Source of the DNA: Novosphingobium chloroacetimidivorans | GTDB taxonomy: Bacteria > Pseudomonadota > Alphaproteobacteria > Sphingomonadales > Sphingomonadaceae | Length of the DNA: 64,000 bases | Reading direction: 5' to 3' | Assembly (NCBI RefSeq): GCF_014204535.1 | Contig: NZ_JACHLR010000001.1 | Location: forward strand, 394,870 to 458,869 | Shown here: positions 46,027-54,994 of the stretch, piece by piece | Position numbering within the stretch: the stretch's first letter is position 1 | How the letters are laid out: each line of letters begins with the position of its first letter | Made by a program: the position numbers and the translations under genes | Notes under the pieces: model-generated | Database searches by the model: none | What the model saw: only the letters and a program-made list of their open reading frames with translations | What the model was told of the DNA's origin: nothing

Positions 46027-46142
46027 CGTGTGTGCAGACGATGCGAACAGGCAGACCGGCTTGCCCTCATGGGCACGATAAAGCCTGCCTGATCAGGTGG
46101 ATGGCGGGAACTCCAGCCGCCCGAAACTGTTCTGATAATACC

Positions 46143-46319
46143 ATGTCCAAGTATCGCTTCATCACCCCTCACCGCGCCGGCAAATGGTATTCCGATCTCA
46201 GCCTCGCCAAGCGCTTCGCTCATGTGATCGGCGCTGGCTTTCTCGACAATCGCAGTGGTGAGTTTGTCGCCTATCCCGGAACCAAGCTGGAAGTGGCGGG
46301 AGCGATGCTGCGCGACTGA
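46143..46319 (+). CDS. Small basic protein of unknown function
   Basis: 58 aa (MSKYRFITPHRAGKWYSDLS ... KLEVAGAMLRD), with an aromatic/basic N-terminus and a plausible alpha-beta pattern. No good Shine-Dalgarno is seen; a near-match to the EcfG promoter (GGAAC at 46107, then TGTT 16 bases later) lies directly upstream and would place the transcript start almost at the ATG. No family recognised. Confidence 0.5.
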   Translation: MSKYRFITPHRAGKWYSDLSLAKRFAHVIGAGFLDNRSGEFVAYPGTKLEVAGAMLRD

Positions 46320-46406
46320 CGTGGATGGACACTCGGCTGGTGCCGCGGCCCAGTATCCAGACATCGCCCGCTGCGCCTCCGACTATCTGGGCTCTATGCG
46401 GGAGAC

Positions 46407-47534
46407 TCAGGAAGTCCGGAGGTATTCGCTCCGAAAACCGGCCGCGAAGGCAGCGAAACGCTGCTCGGCGATGGCATCGCGCATCGCCTGCATCAGTTGC
46501 TGATAAAAGCTGAGGTTGTGCTCGGTCAGCAGCATGGCCCCGAGCATCTCTCCCGACTTGATGAGGTGATGCAGATAGGCGCGAGTATACGTGCCGCAGG
46601 TAGGGCAGTGGCACCGCTCGTCCACCGGTCCGGTGTCCTCTGCATGCTTGGCATTGCGCATGTTGAGCGGACCGTTCCAGGTGAAAGCCTGCCCATTTCG
46701 GCCTGACCGCGTGGGCAGGACGCAGTCGAACATATCCACCCCACGCTCCACGGCACCGATGAGGTCATCGGGCTTACCGACGCCCATCAGGTAGCGCGGC
46801 CGGTCGACGGGAAGCTGGCCGGGCGCGAAGTCCAGCGTGGCGAACATCGCCGCCTGCCCCTCGCCCACAGCCAGGCCACCGATCGCGTAGCCATCGAAGC
46901 CAATGGCCGTGAGCGCCTCCGCGGATTCGCGACGCAGCCCCTCATCCAACGCACCTTGCTGGATGCCGAAAAGGGCCGCCCGGTCCGCATGCTCGCCGCC
47001 GGCGTTGAAGCCTTCGCGGCTCCGCTTCGCCCACCGCATCGACATCTCCATCGAGCGGGCGATCGCATCGCGACCCTGGTCGACCTTGGGGCACTCGTCG
47101 AAGGCCATGACGATGTCGGAACCAAGCAGCCGCTGGATCTCCATCGAGCGTTCTGGCGTCAGCAGATGGCGAGAGCCGTCGAGGTGGCTGGCGAAGGTCA
47201 CGCCGTCTTCGGTGATCTTGCGCAGGTCAGACAGGCTCATGACTTGGTAGCCGCCGCTGTCGGTCAGGATCGGGCGATCCCAGTTCATGAACTGGTGCAG
47301 CCCGCCCAGCCGCGCCACACGCTCCGCGCCCGGACGAAGCATCAGATGATAGGTGTTGCCCAGGATGATGTCGGCGCCCGTCGCACACACGTCCTGGGGC
47401 TTCATCGCCTTGACCGTCGCCGCCGTGCCGACCGGCATGAACGCGGGCGTGCGGATCTCGCCGCGCTTCATGGTGATCCGTCCGGTGCGGGCGCGCCCGT
47501 CGGTGGCGTGAATGTCGAACGCGAAGCGAGTCAT
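46407..47534 (-). CDS. tgt: tRNA-guanine(34) transglycosylase
   Basis: Exchanges G34 for preQ1 in queuosine tRNAs. 375 aa. Active-site loop [11 protein letters not shown] region ([12 protein letters not shown]), FDECP, GGLAVGE, and the Zn motif [17 protein letters not shown] are intact. In relatives queA is usually adjacent upstream; here only a queA 3' remnant is found, 2.7 kb away. Confidence 0.97.
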   Translation of the reverse strand: MTRFAFDIHATDGRARTGRITMKRGEIRTPAFMPVGTAATVKAMKPQDVCATGADIILGNTYHLMLRPGAERVARLGGLHQFMNWDRPILTDSGGYQVMSLSDLRKITEDGVTFASHLDGSRHLLTPERSMEIQRLLGSDIVMAFDECPKVDQGRDAIARSMEMSMRWAKRSREGFNAGGEHADRAALFGIQQGALDEGLRRESAEALTAIGFDGYAIGGLAVGEGQAAMFATLDFAPGQLPVDRPRYLMGVGKPDDLIGAVERGVDMFDCVLPTRSGRNGQAFTWNGPLNMRNAKHAEDTGPVDERCHCPTCGTYTRAYLHHLIKSGEMLGAMLLTEHNLSFYQQLMQAMRDAIAEQRFAAFAAGFRSEYLRTS

Positions 47535-47540
47535 GCCAGA

Positions 47541-48458
47541 TCAGAAACCGTAGACGAGAGTGAAGCGCGAGAGCGTGTCGGTGCGGCGCGAGCCATCCGG
47601 CGGATCGCTGTCGTGCTCGTAACGATAGGACAACCGCGCCTTGAGACCCTTCAGCATGCCCGCCTCGATCGCAGTGGTCGAGGTGAAGGTGCTGTTCCGG
47701 TCCTCCACGTAGGCGCTCGCTTGCTGGGTCAGGCGGATCGCACGCGTCGCCCGCCAGGCAAAATCGAGCGATCCCAGCGCCGACGTGGTGGTGCGCTGCG
47801 GCTCGTCGACGTAGTTGGTGAAGCGGAGCGCCGGGCCGCCTTCGAAGGAAAGCTTCAGGTCGTCGGTGTTGTAGACGCGGTACCCGAACCCGGGCGAGAG
47901 CGAGTAGCGGCTCGTATAGCCTTGAAAACGATCGTTCTCGTACTGCACCAGCCCATAGGCATAAAACCGGTCGCTGAGCGTGTAGCGGGGGTTGTACGAG
48001 GCGAGGTACTGCTCGCGCGAGACGACACCGCTGGTCTTCTGGTAGTCGGCGGTGAATTGCAGCTTGTGCTGCCAGTAGACGCCCACCCGCTCGAGCTTGA
48101 GGCCGACGGAGACGCCTGCGCTTTCCGTGTTGCCGGTGGTGTTGAAGGCGCCGATCTCGCCCTCACCTTTCCACAGCTGCAGCGGCCGCGCGGCGAGCAC
48201 GCGCTCGCGCTCGTTCTCCGCCTTCTCGGCCGCGACGAGCGTGTGCGCGTCGTCGAACTTCTGCTTCATCGCGTCTATTTCGGCGCTGTCCTGCGGCTGC
48301 GTCTCCTTGGCCGCCTTGACGACGGCATCGACGGCCTTTGCGTCGTCCGTGCGCATCGCGGCTTCCAGCATCGCGCGCACAGGTCCGGGAAGTTCGGCGC
48401 GCGCCGGCGTGGCGGCGGCAGCGAGGCAGCAAGCGAAGACAACGGTACGGGCGAACAT
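47541..48458 (-). CDS. DUF481 outer-membrane barrel protein (YdiY-like)
   Basis: 305 aa, signal peptide (VFACCLAAAATPARA), a helical region to about residue 85, then alternating hydrophobic strands with aromatic girdles (GEIGAFNTTGNTESAGVSVG, and the terminal FTLVYGF ending in Phe). This is the DUF481 beta-barrel; function unknown. Lies 6 bases upstream of tgt on the same strand. Confidence 0.88.
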   Translation of the reverse strand: MFARTVVFACCLAAAATPARAELPGPVRAMLEAAMRTDDAKAVDAVVKAAKETQPQDSAEIDAMKQKFDDAHTLVAAEKAENERERVLAARPLQLWKGEGEIGAFNTTGNTESAGVSVGLKLERVGVYWQHKLQFTADYQKTSGVVSREQYLASYNPRYTLSDRFYAYGLVQYENDRFQGYTSRYSLSPGFGYRVYNTDDLKLSFEGGPALRFTNYVDEPQRTTTSALGSLDFAWRATRAIRLTQQASAYVEDRNSTFTSTTAIEAGMLKGLKARLSYRYEHDSDPPDGSRRTDTLSRFTLVYGF

Positions 48459-48477
48459 GTCCTCACCGTCTATCCGC

Positions 48478-49251
48478 TTAGTTGCGCAGACGCCACCCGG
48501 TGCGGAAAATGAACGCGATCAGCGCCACGCAGGCTGCGAGGAACGCCAGCGTCAGCCCCAGGGAAACCCAGATCGACACGTCGGACGTCCCATAGAAAGT
48601 CCAGCGCAGCCCATTGACGAGGTATACGACCGGGTTGGCCATCGCCACCGTGCGCCAGGGCTCGGGCAGCATGTTCACGGAATAGAAGGTACCGCCCAGG
48701 AACGTCAGCGGCGTCAGGATCAGCATGGGTACTACCGAAAGCTTCTCGAAGCTGTCCGCCCAGATGCCCAGGATGAAGCCGAACAGCGAGAAACTGGCAG
48801 ACACCAGCAGGATAAAGCCGAGTGCATAGACCGGGTGAACGATCGTATAGTCGACGAACAGCGTCGCGGTGAGCAGGATGATCGCTGCCAGGATCAGCGA
48901 CTTGGTGGCGGCCGCCCCGACGAAACCGACCAGCGTCTCGCCCACGCCCACAGGCGCCGAGAGCAACTCGTAGATCGCGCCGGTGAAGCGCGGCATGTAG
49001 ATGCCGAAACTCGCGTTGCTGGTGCTCTCCCCCAGGATCGTCAGCAGCAGCAGGCCGGGCACGATAAATGCGCCGTAGTTCACCCCGTTCATGCCGCCTT
49101 GCATCTGCCCGCCGATCGCGGCGCCGAACACGACGAAGTAGAGCGAGGTGGTCAGCACGGGCGCCAGGATCGACTGCATCGCCGTGCGAAAGGCGCGCAG
49201 CAGTTCCTGCTTGTAGATGGTCCAGGCGCTGCGGGCGTTGAACAGGCTCAT
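48478..49251 (-). CDS. ABC-2 type transporter permease
   Basis: 257 aa, six membrane segments. It carries the ABC-2 signature ILTPLTFLGGTFYSVNMLP and the N-terminal SAWTIYKQELLRAFRTAMQ. Overlaps the ATPase gene by 4 bases. Exported substrate unknown. Confidence 0.92.
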   Translation of the reverse strand: MSLFNARSAWTIYKQELLRAFRTAMQSILAPVLTTSLYFVVFGAAIGGQMQGGMNGVNYGAFIVPGLLLLTILGESTSNASFGIYMPRFTGAIYELLSAPVGVGETLVGFVGAAATKSLILAAIILLTATLFVDYTIVHPVYALGFILLVSASFSLFGFILGIWADSFEKLSVVPMLILTPLTFLGGTFYSVNMLPEPWRTVAMANPVVYLVNGLRWTFYGTSDVSIWVSLGLTLAFLAACVALIAFIFRTGWRLRN

Positions 49252-50210
49252 GCCGCTGGGCTCCCGCTTTCAAGGCCACCCTCGACAAGGGTGACGAAGA
49301 TATCCTCCAGGCTGGACTCATGCTGGTCGATCGCCACGTAGTCGATGCCATCGCGGGTCAGCAGCTTGGTGATCTGAGCGACATCGGCCTTGCCCTGGCC
49401 CGCGCCGTCTCCGCCGCGATAGGTCAGCGTCGTGCCGTCGTCCGAAAGTGTGAGCGGCAAGGTCGAGAGCGCTTCCGGAATTGTGCCGATCGGTTGCGCG
49501 AGGGTTATGTGCGCTTCTGTGCGCCCCATGCGCTTCATCATCGCGTCCTTGTCGTCCACCATCAGGATCTCGCCAGCGCGGATGATGCCCACGCGATCGG
49601 CCATTTCCTCGGCCTCTTCGATGTAGTGTGTGGTCAGGATCACCGTCGTGCCGCGCTCGCGCATCTCCGCAATCTGCTTCCACATGTCGCGACGCAGCTC
49701 GACGTCGACACCGGCGGTGGGCTCATCCAGGAACAGCAGTTCGGGCTCGTGCGCCATGGCCTTGGCGATCAGCACCCGGCGCTTCATCCCGCCCGACAGC
49801 GCGCGGATCTGCACCTCGCGCTTGTCCCATAGGCTCAACGACTTGAGGATGCCTTCGATCCGCGCAGGGTCGGGTGGCAAACCGAACAGCCCGCGCGAGT
49901 GAGTGACCGAGCGCAGCACCGGCTCGAACATGTCGGTGGCCAGTTCTTGCGGCACCAGCCCGATCCGCGCGCGCAAAGTGCGCCAGTTCGCGTGCATGTC
50001 CTCGCCAAAGGCCCGGATGGTGCCGCCGGTGGGCCGCACGAGACCGCAGACCGCGCCGATCAGCGTCGTCTTGCCCGCCCCGTTCGGCCCAAGCAGCGCG
50101 AAGATCTCGCCCTTGCGGATGTCCAGATCCACATTACGGAGCGCCGTGAAGCCGCCCTTGTAGGTCTTCGTGAGATTGCGGATTTCGAGAATGGGTTCCA
50201 TCGCGGACAT
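49248..50210 (-). CDS. ABC transporter ATP-binding protein
   Basis: 320 aa from the ATG at 50208-50210 (MSAMEPILEIRNLTK). Walker A GPNGAGKTTLIGAV, signature LSGGMKRRVLIAKA, Walker B LLFLDEPTAGVD and the H-loop TTHYIEEAEE are intact. DrrA/NodI-type exporter ATPase paired with the following permease. Further upstream codons to 50324 run toward the queA remnant and are not used. Confidence 0.93.
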   Translation of the reverse strand: MSAMEPILEIRNLTKTYKGGFTALRNVDLDIRKGEIFALLGPNGAGKTTLIGAVCGLVRPTGGTIRAFGEDMHANWRTLRARIGLVPQELATDMFEPVLRSVTHSRGLFGLPPDPARIEGILKSLSLWDKREVQIRALSGGMKRRVLIAKAMAHEPELLFLDEPTAGVDVELRRDMWKQIAEMRERGTTVILTTHYIEEAEEMADRVGIIRAGEILMVDDKDAMMKRMGRTEAHITLAQPIGTIPEALSTLPLTLSDDGTTLTYRGGDGAGQGKADVAQITKLLTRDGIDYVAIDQHESSLEDIFVTLVEGGLESGSPAA

Positions 50211-50256
50211 AGATGGCCCGAGCGGCGCCATGTTCCAAGCTCTCACCAGCAATATG

Positions 50257-50379
50257 TCAGGGCAGCAGCAGCGATGAATCCCCATACGAGTAGAACCGGT
50301 ACTCGCTGGCAATCGCATGCGCATAGACCGCCTGCATCCGGTCCAGCCCCATCAGCGCCGAGACCAGCATGAACAGATC
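50257..50379 (-). pseudogene. queA: queA 3' remnant (C-terminal 40 codons)
   Basis: The minus strand reads [20 protein letters not shown] then [20 protein letters not shown] and a stop. This is the C-terminus of S-adenosylmethionine:tRNA ribosyltransferase-isomerase, the queuosine step after tgt. Upstream of codon about -40 the frame continues for another 44 codons but bears no resemblance to QueA. This is the boundary of the inserted DNA. Either queA is destroyed, or an intact copy with an element-supplied 3' end lies at the other island edge beyond the window. Confidence 0.85.
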
Positions 50380-50933
50380 CGGGTGATAGTGCCGTCTTGT
50401 GGATATAAAACAAGCAGATAAAATGCCACGAATCAGGCGCCGCTGGATCGGTCCATGAAGAACCCACGAGCGCCGGAGTTCGCCTTTCGGCACTCTCCTA
50501 TCTAGAAGCATTTTGGTAGGATCGTTGACCGCCTAACGACCTACAGCGGGCCACTGTATCCGGGCTTGATGGCCGCTATCCCTGGACGGTGGCGCCATTG
50601 CGACCAGCGCCCTATGACCATCCGGCGTCTTTTCGAATATGTGCAAACGTGGTGCGTCGAAGCCACCTGACTCGGTTTCGGCTTACCTTGCCCACGCGCC
50701 CGTCCTCGCCGTTACCTTTCTTAAGCTTCCCGGATGGATGAAGATGGATCTTCCGGCGCAGAACCTTTACGCAGTGCGCGAGGTAGAGTGGGCATACTGC
50801 TCGGCGAGCCTGCGAGGCCGGACATAAGCACATGGCTGCGGACACGGTTTCGCTGAGAAACCTTGCTAGACCTGCTGATTGGTGGGCGACGTTTGCTAAT
50901 GCTCGTCATGGACATGGTGGTTGGAGAGTTGCC
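50380..50933. other. Gene-poor left edge of the island
   Basis: 554 bases between the queA remnant and the kinase-like gene. Short frames on both strands (for example 50639-50827 forward) resemble nothing recognisable. It should hold the promoter for the forward nucleoside genes and the left attachment site. Confidence 0.5.
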
Positions 50934-51551
50934 TTGTTAATCGCTTTTGCCGGACTGCCGAGTGCAGGCAAGTCCTCAGCGGCGAAGAAACTCGCCCAAC
51001 TTCTCGGCGGCGACTCGTTTGTTGAACCGGAAGAAGACAGCTGGCCAGCGCTAGTGCGTCAGCGCGAAACCGTCGGGGCATTCACCGCATTGTCTTGGTT
51101 CAGGAGCGCGCGCGTCCCACTTCTATATCAAGCACATGCTCAAAGCCTGAGCGGCTCCATAGCAGTCCTCGACAGCTATTACGACGTGCTTGTCGCGCGC
51201 TACCTCGGTGAGCCGCCCTTCACTTGGCTGTTACCACGGGAGGACCCGTACTTCGCAGTAGCGCGTGCGATGGTTGACCTCGATTGGCACCGACTGCCTA
51301 AAGCTGACATCCTCGTCATGCTTCAACTCGACGAGGCCGTCTGGACCACGTTTATGGACCGGCGTGGGCGAGAGTTTGATCGCAGCGCCGAGCTAAATCG
51401 CCATTTCGCAATGCAGGACATGATGCTGAACGCATGCGAGGCGGCCGCAAAGGAACATGGCACAAGACTGCTCCTGATTGAGCAGTCAGACTCGTCTCCG
51501 GACACTACCGCCAAGCGCGTCGCAGAGGCAATCGGCGCTATTGATCAATGA
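50934..51551 (+). CDS. Deoxynucleoside kinase-like protein
   Basis: 205 aa from a TTG at 50934 with GGAG seven bases upstream, so that the P-loop (AFAGLPSAGKSS) follows the first strand as in nucleoside kinases; an ATG at 50832 would add 34 unstructured residues. FVEPEEDSWPALV resembles the EPvxxW substrate motif, and MDRRGREFDR resembles the Arg-rich LID of the dNK/TK2 group. Predicted to phosphorylate a deoxynucleoside. Its stop overlaps the next gene (ATGA). Confidence 0.75.
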   Translation: MLIAFAGLPSAGKSSAAKKLAQLLGGDSFVEPEEDSWPALVRQRETVGAFTALSWFRSARVPLLYQAHAQSLSGSIAVLDSYYDVLVARYLGEPPFTWLLPREDPYFAVARAMVDLDWHRLPKADILVMLQLDEAVWTTFMDRRGREFDRSAELNRHFAMQDMMLNACEAAAKEHGTRLLLIEQSDSSPDTTAKRVAEAIGAIDQ

Positions 51552-53038
51552 CGGCGAGCACTGCACTGACTCTCGCCCGAGCGATGATTGACGGACGGGA
51601 GAAGCGAGCGGGTGATCATCTAATTGCTGCGCAGATCGATCCCGCGCAGGTTGGTGCAGTCCTGCGGCTGGCAGAGAGCGACGGCATCAAGCTGCAGGGA
51701 GCGGCCTTGGAAGCAGCGCGATCGATCAAGCCCCACGTTCATACAGTCTTCCACACCGCACCCGCAGCGGGACTTCTGGACGGTGAGGACATCGCCCCCG
51801 CTATTCTCGAGTCCGTCGCCGCGCCTTGGCTGGATGCCACCGCAACGCCGCTCGATCTGGCATGTGCCGGGTACTGGCTCGCCGACATGTTCCTGCGCGG
51901 TGTCAATGACAGGCGTTGTGCTCGGATTACGGATTTTCTTCTCGGCGGGGTGCACTCGGCGCCGAAAGTGACTCGTCGCGTGTCGGTCAGGCGCTATCCG
52001 ACCGGCGGCATCTCGGAGAAGCAGGCCATTCTGCTGCCCGCGTTACTGCGGGCTTTGTCGCAAGAGATGGACTGGTGCTCCCCCTTCCTCGTTGCGCGCA
52101 AATTAGCTCATACCGGCGGGACTGCCGACAAGCTGTCGGTCCTACCAGGTTTCGCGACCGTCGACCGCGAGCGGCTGATGACCTGGGATCTCAATTGTGC
52201 CCCAGTATATTACCTATCTGCCGGACCTGACCTCTGCCCGCGGGACGCCATGATGTACCGCCTTCGCGGGCAAACCGGTACAGTGGCTGACCCTGGCTTA
52301 ATGGCCGCCAGCATCATGTGCAAGCAGATCGCAGCGCCAGCGGATCTAGTGATCCTGGACGTCCTTTACGGTCGCACTGCATTTCTGAATGACCGAGCGT
52401 CCGCAGCAGCGTTTGGTGCCACATGCAAGATGATCGGGAGCGGCCACGGTGTACTGCTCGAACCTAGCTTACGTCGTGCCGATGGCCTGCTTGGTCGTTC
52501 GTTAGGTGCCAGTTGCGAGATATTGGAAGTCGTCAGGCTCGTGCGTGGCGAAGCCGTACACCCGCTAGCGCTGGCCGAACTCCACCGCGCGATCAACTTC
52601 GTCGCAAGATTGGCGGCAGTGGAGGGACGCTCACCAGATCGCGCGGAACGCCTCGCCGAAGCGGCAATTGCATCCGGGGAGGCATTCGACCATTTGCTGA
52701 AACTCTGGCGCGACCACGGTGTCGATGAGGCTTTCCTACGCCAGGTTGCGCACGATCCATCCGAGGCGTTGCTCGGCGGGACAGACCGGATCGAATTGCG
52801 CGCGACCTGCAACGGGCCACTCGCGTTTGATGCCGTCGCCTTGGCCGACGTGGTGAACACCAAACTCAATCGCGCTACGCCTCGAGGACCAACGTCGATT
52901 GCACGAGGCGGTCTCGAGTTGCTTGTCGATGCAGGAGACCGATGCACCGCCGGAGAGCCGATCGCCGTCCTCCATGGCTCTGGCGCCCGCAACGCAGCTG
53001 CCGCCGTAGCGTCGGTGCTTGGCACGACGGCGGGTTAG
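51548..53038 (+). CDS. Thymidine/pyrimidine-nucleoside phosphorylase homologue with altered phosphate loop
   Basis: 496 aa. Order of the family is preserved: helical N-domain, TGG loop (152-154), HTGGTADKLSVLPGF (188-202), the base-binding set R240, S255 and K259 (RLRGQTGTV, AASIMCKQIA), and a PYNP C-terminal domain (GLELLVDAGD near 455-464). By recalled alignment to E. coli DeoA, the phosphate-binding KHS is RYP (149-151) and Ser113 is Val182. Base recognition looks kept while phosphate binding looks changed. Convergent with the next gene; the stop codons overlap. Confidence 0.8.
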   Translation: MTASTALTLARAMIDGREKRAGDHLIAAQIDPAQVGAVLRLAESDGIKLQGAALEAARSIKPHVHTVFHTAPAAGLLDGEDIAPAILESVAAPWLDATATPLDLACAGYWLADMFLRGVNDRRCARITDFLLGGVHSAPKVTRRVSVRRYPTGGISEKQAILLPALLRALSQEMDWCSPFLVARKLAHTGGTADKLSVLPGFATVDRERLMTWDLNCAPVYYLSAGPDLCPRDAMMYRLRGQTGTVADPGLMAASIMCKQIAAPADLVILDVLYGRTAFLNDRASAAAFGATCKMIGSGHGVLLEPSLRRADGLLGRSLGASCEILEVVRLVRGEAVHPLALAELHRAINFVARLAAVEGRSPDRAERLAEAAIASGEAFDHLLKLWRDHGVDEAFLRQVAHDPSEALLGGTDRIELRATCNGPLAFDAVALADVVNTKLNRATPRGPTSIARGGLELLVDAGDRCTAGEPIAVLHGSGARNAAAAVASVLGTTAG

Positions 53039-53784
53039 GCGGCAGAAAGTTGGATCGAAGCCTCGGCCCAGAGAGAGTCAAACTCCTCCGCCTGCCGCTC
53101 AAACAGCCATCCGCCTTTTCCAAGCTTCATGGTTAGCGCGACCCTGCTCCGTCCATGCTGCGGAAATGGTCCCGTGTAGAGGACTCCGTCGATGCGATAG
53201 ATCATCATCGACAGGTGTCGGGAGAGGTACCGAATCTCGATACCTTCGATCGAGCCTAGCCGCGCGAGGAGAGCATCGACGTTGGTGCGATAGTACCCAA
53301 GAGATGTCTTCTCAGACGCTTCCATCACCCGGGCGGCTTCACAGGACGGATCGACCAGGAGTATTCTGACCTTCACCGCGCGCCCTTCGCTCGCTCGCCT
53401 GAGGAAGATATCCTGATTGCTTTCGCTGAACGAGCGCAGAGTGTAACCTGCGACATCAATTATCTCTGCGTCCCGGACAAGAGCATCGTATTCAGGAAGG
53501 TCGCGTCGCTCGAAAACCTCCATCATCCCGGCCTTTGCCAGATCGGCTGCACGGACTTGCTCGCCATTCCTCACCTGATCGATTAGGAGCGTGGCAAGCG
53601 AGAGAAGCGCACTGGCGAGGAGTGAGGTTCCGACAGACACCCATACAGCGTCGTCGCTGTTGGCCAGCCAAATGCCAAGCGCAAACAAGACAGCAAATAA
53701 AATAGCCAGAAATTTGCGGGACCGGGCAATCGATTGCAGGACGTCCGCTTTGAGATAACGTTCCGGAGTAAGCGTTGATGTCAT
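53035..53784 (-). CDS. Two-TM membrane protein with PLD-like C-terminal region
   Basis: 249 aa from the ATG at 53782-53784, AAAGGG upstream (a GTG at 53805 is less likely). Two membrane segments (about 25-41 and 48-69), then a cytoplasmic region: VAGYTLRSFSESNQDIFLRR, KVRILLVDPSCEAARVM, and near the end a PLD-like strand set without a visible HKD pair. The pattern is like 2TM-plus-sensor/effector proteins seen in defence loci. It sits on the opposite strand between the two kinase/phosphorylase parts, overlapping both neighbours. Confidence 0.7.
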   Translation of the reverse strand: MTSTLTPERYLKADVLQSIARSRKFLAILFAVLFALGIWLANSDDAVWVSVGTSLLASALLSLATLLIDQVRNGEQVRAADLAKAGMMEVFERRDLPEYDALVRDAEIIDVAGYTLRSFSESNQDIFLRRASEGRAVKVRILLVDPSCEAARVMEASEKTSLGYYRTNVDALLARLGSIEGIEIRYLSRHLSMMIYRIDGVLYTGPFPQHGRSRVALTMKLGKGGWLFERQAEEFDSLWAEASIQLSAA

Positions 53785-54524
53785 CGTCGCCCTTTCATAT
53801 ATCACGTGGCCGTCTAATCGTTATCGAAGGCGCAGACGGGACTGGCAAGACCACGCAGCTGTCTACGCTCGCGGCGCGGCTCCGAGCTGTCGGCCACGAC
53901 GTTGCGAGCTACGATTTCCCTAGCAAAGGAGGTTCTCCTATTGGCGAACTGATAGGATCTTTCCTTCGCGGGAGCTTCGGCCCGGTCACACCCGAGTTCC
54001 TGAGCCTCGCATTCTCGATTGACCGGCTTACGATGCGGGACGCCATTCTTTCGGACCTCGCGGCGGGACGGTTCGTGCTCTGTGACCGCTATGTATCTTC
54101 GAACATTGCGTTTCAGAGCGCAAAGCTCGACGATCCGACGCGCAAGACGGAACTGGACCGACTGCTTCGCTGGCTGGAGTATGAAACTTTCGGACTCCCG
54201 CACCCTGACCTCGAAATTGCCATGGTCGCTCGCGACTCCTATTTCGAAACGGGTCGACACCTTTTGCGCTCGATAGATCCAAGCCGCGCCTATGCCGAAG
54301 GTCACGCCGACATACACGAACGGGAAACGGGCCTACAGCTCGCCGTCAACGCTTATTATCATGGTCTAGCCAATGCACGCTCGGTCCGTCTGCTCGAGAT
54401 CGACCCCGATGAGGTGAGGCTCGATATCGACAAGGTTTCAGATCTTATCTGGGCTATGCTAGTAGCTAGCGGTATGGATGTTGCGGAGCAGTCAGCGGCA
54501 ACGGAGAACAGTCATGTCGACTGA
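53778..54524 (+). CDS. Thymidylate kinase-like protein
   Basis: 248 aa from the ATG at 53778 (a TTG at 53775 has better spacing from GGAG). P-loop IEGADGTGKTTQ, DRY motif CDRYVSSNIAFQSAK, and a LID-to-C-terminal segment ADIHERETGLQLAVNAYYH match dTMP kinases of the longer archaeal-like type. Predicted to make dTDP from dTMP or a related nucleotide. Probably a second tmk beside the housekeeping copy. Its 5' end overlaps the 5' end of the opposite-strand membrane gene. Confidence 0.8.
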   Translation: MSSSPFHISRGRLIVIEGADGTGKTTQLSTLAARLRAVGHDVASYDFPSKGGSPIGELIGSFLRGSFGPVTPEFLSLAFSIDRLTMRDAILSDLAAGRFVLCDRYVSSNIAFQSAKLDDPTRKTELDRLLRWLEYETFGLPHPDLEIAMVARDSYFETGRHLLRSIDPSRAYAEGHADIHERETGLQLAVNAYYHGLANARSVRLLEIDPDEVRLDIDKVSDLIWAMLVASGMDVAEQSAATENSHVD

Positions 54525-54918
54525 AACGGCGATGCTCATTGACCATCTTTGGCGGGCAATCGATCTCGATCAGGAAGCCGAGCGTGTCAGTAAGTCTTTG
54601 ACCAAGCAGCAGAGCGACGCGTTGCAAGGAATTGTCGCCGAGCTAAATGCACGCATCTCAGCGAAACGCGTCCTAAAGCAATTAGGTGGGATCGACAAAC
54701 AGGTCGTCGCACCAATGAGCGACACAAACGTAAAAGGGCTATTAATCCTACTTGTCTTAGCTTCCTACCATTCCGATGGCCTTCTGTTCCTTCCAGCTGA
54801 GGAACGGCACGATCGCGTCCGTCGGTGGTCGGAGAGGACTGGGTTTGCGGTGGATTTCGTGCAAGAGGCCGCGGTTCTCGGGCCCGCGGGTCTAAGTTCT
54901 ATGCTCGAAGCGGCCTGA
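54514..54918 (+). CDS. Unknown small protein coupled to the thymidylate kinase-like gene
   Basis: 134 aa from the ATG at 54514 with GGAG seven bases upstream; overlaps the kinase-like gene by 11 bases. Mostly helical, with SKSLTKQQSDALQGIVAELN and one hydrophobic stretch (KGLLILLVLASYHSDGLLFL). No family recognised. Last gene of the nucleoside module. Confidence 0.65.
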   Translation: MSTETAMLIDHLWRAIDLDQEAERVSKSLTKQQSDALQGIVAELNARISAKRVLKQLGGIDKQVVAPMSDTNVKGLLILLVLASYHSDGLLFLPAEERHDRVRRWSERTGFAVDFVQEAAVLGPAGLSSMLEAA

Positions 54919-54994
54919 TCTGGAACCCCGACGAAGCCGACGCCTCGCCTCCTGCTCAAGGAGCAGATTACGCCATGCACGCGATGTTGCACTA

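Noticed and set aside
46107..46131. EcfG promoter upstream of the 58-aa gene
   Set aside because: GGAAC is present but the -10 is TGTT instead of CGTT and would place the start almost on the ATG; kept only as a remark on that gene.
45971..46142. Possible tRNA or small RNA after rpsD
   Set aside because: Only the rpsD terminator hairpin is clear; no cloverleaf or tRNA T-arm was found.
50639..50827. 62-codon forward frame at the island's left edge
   Set aside because: No Shine-Dalgarno, no recognisable family; could be a remnant but cannot be supported.
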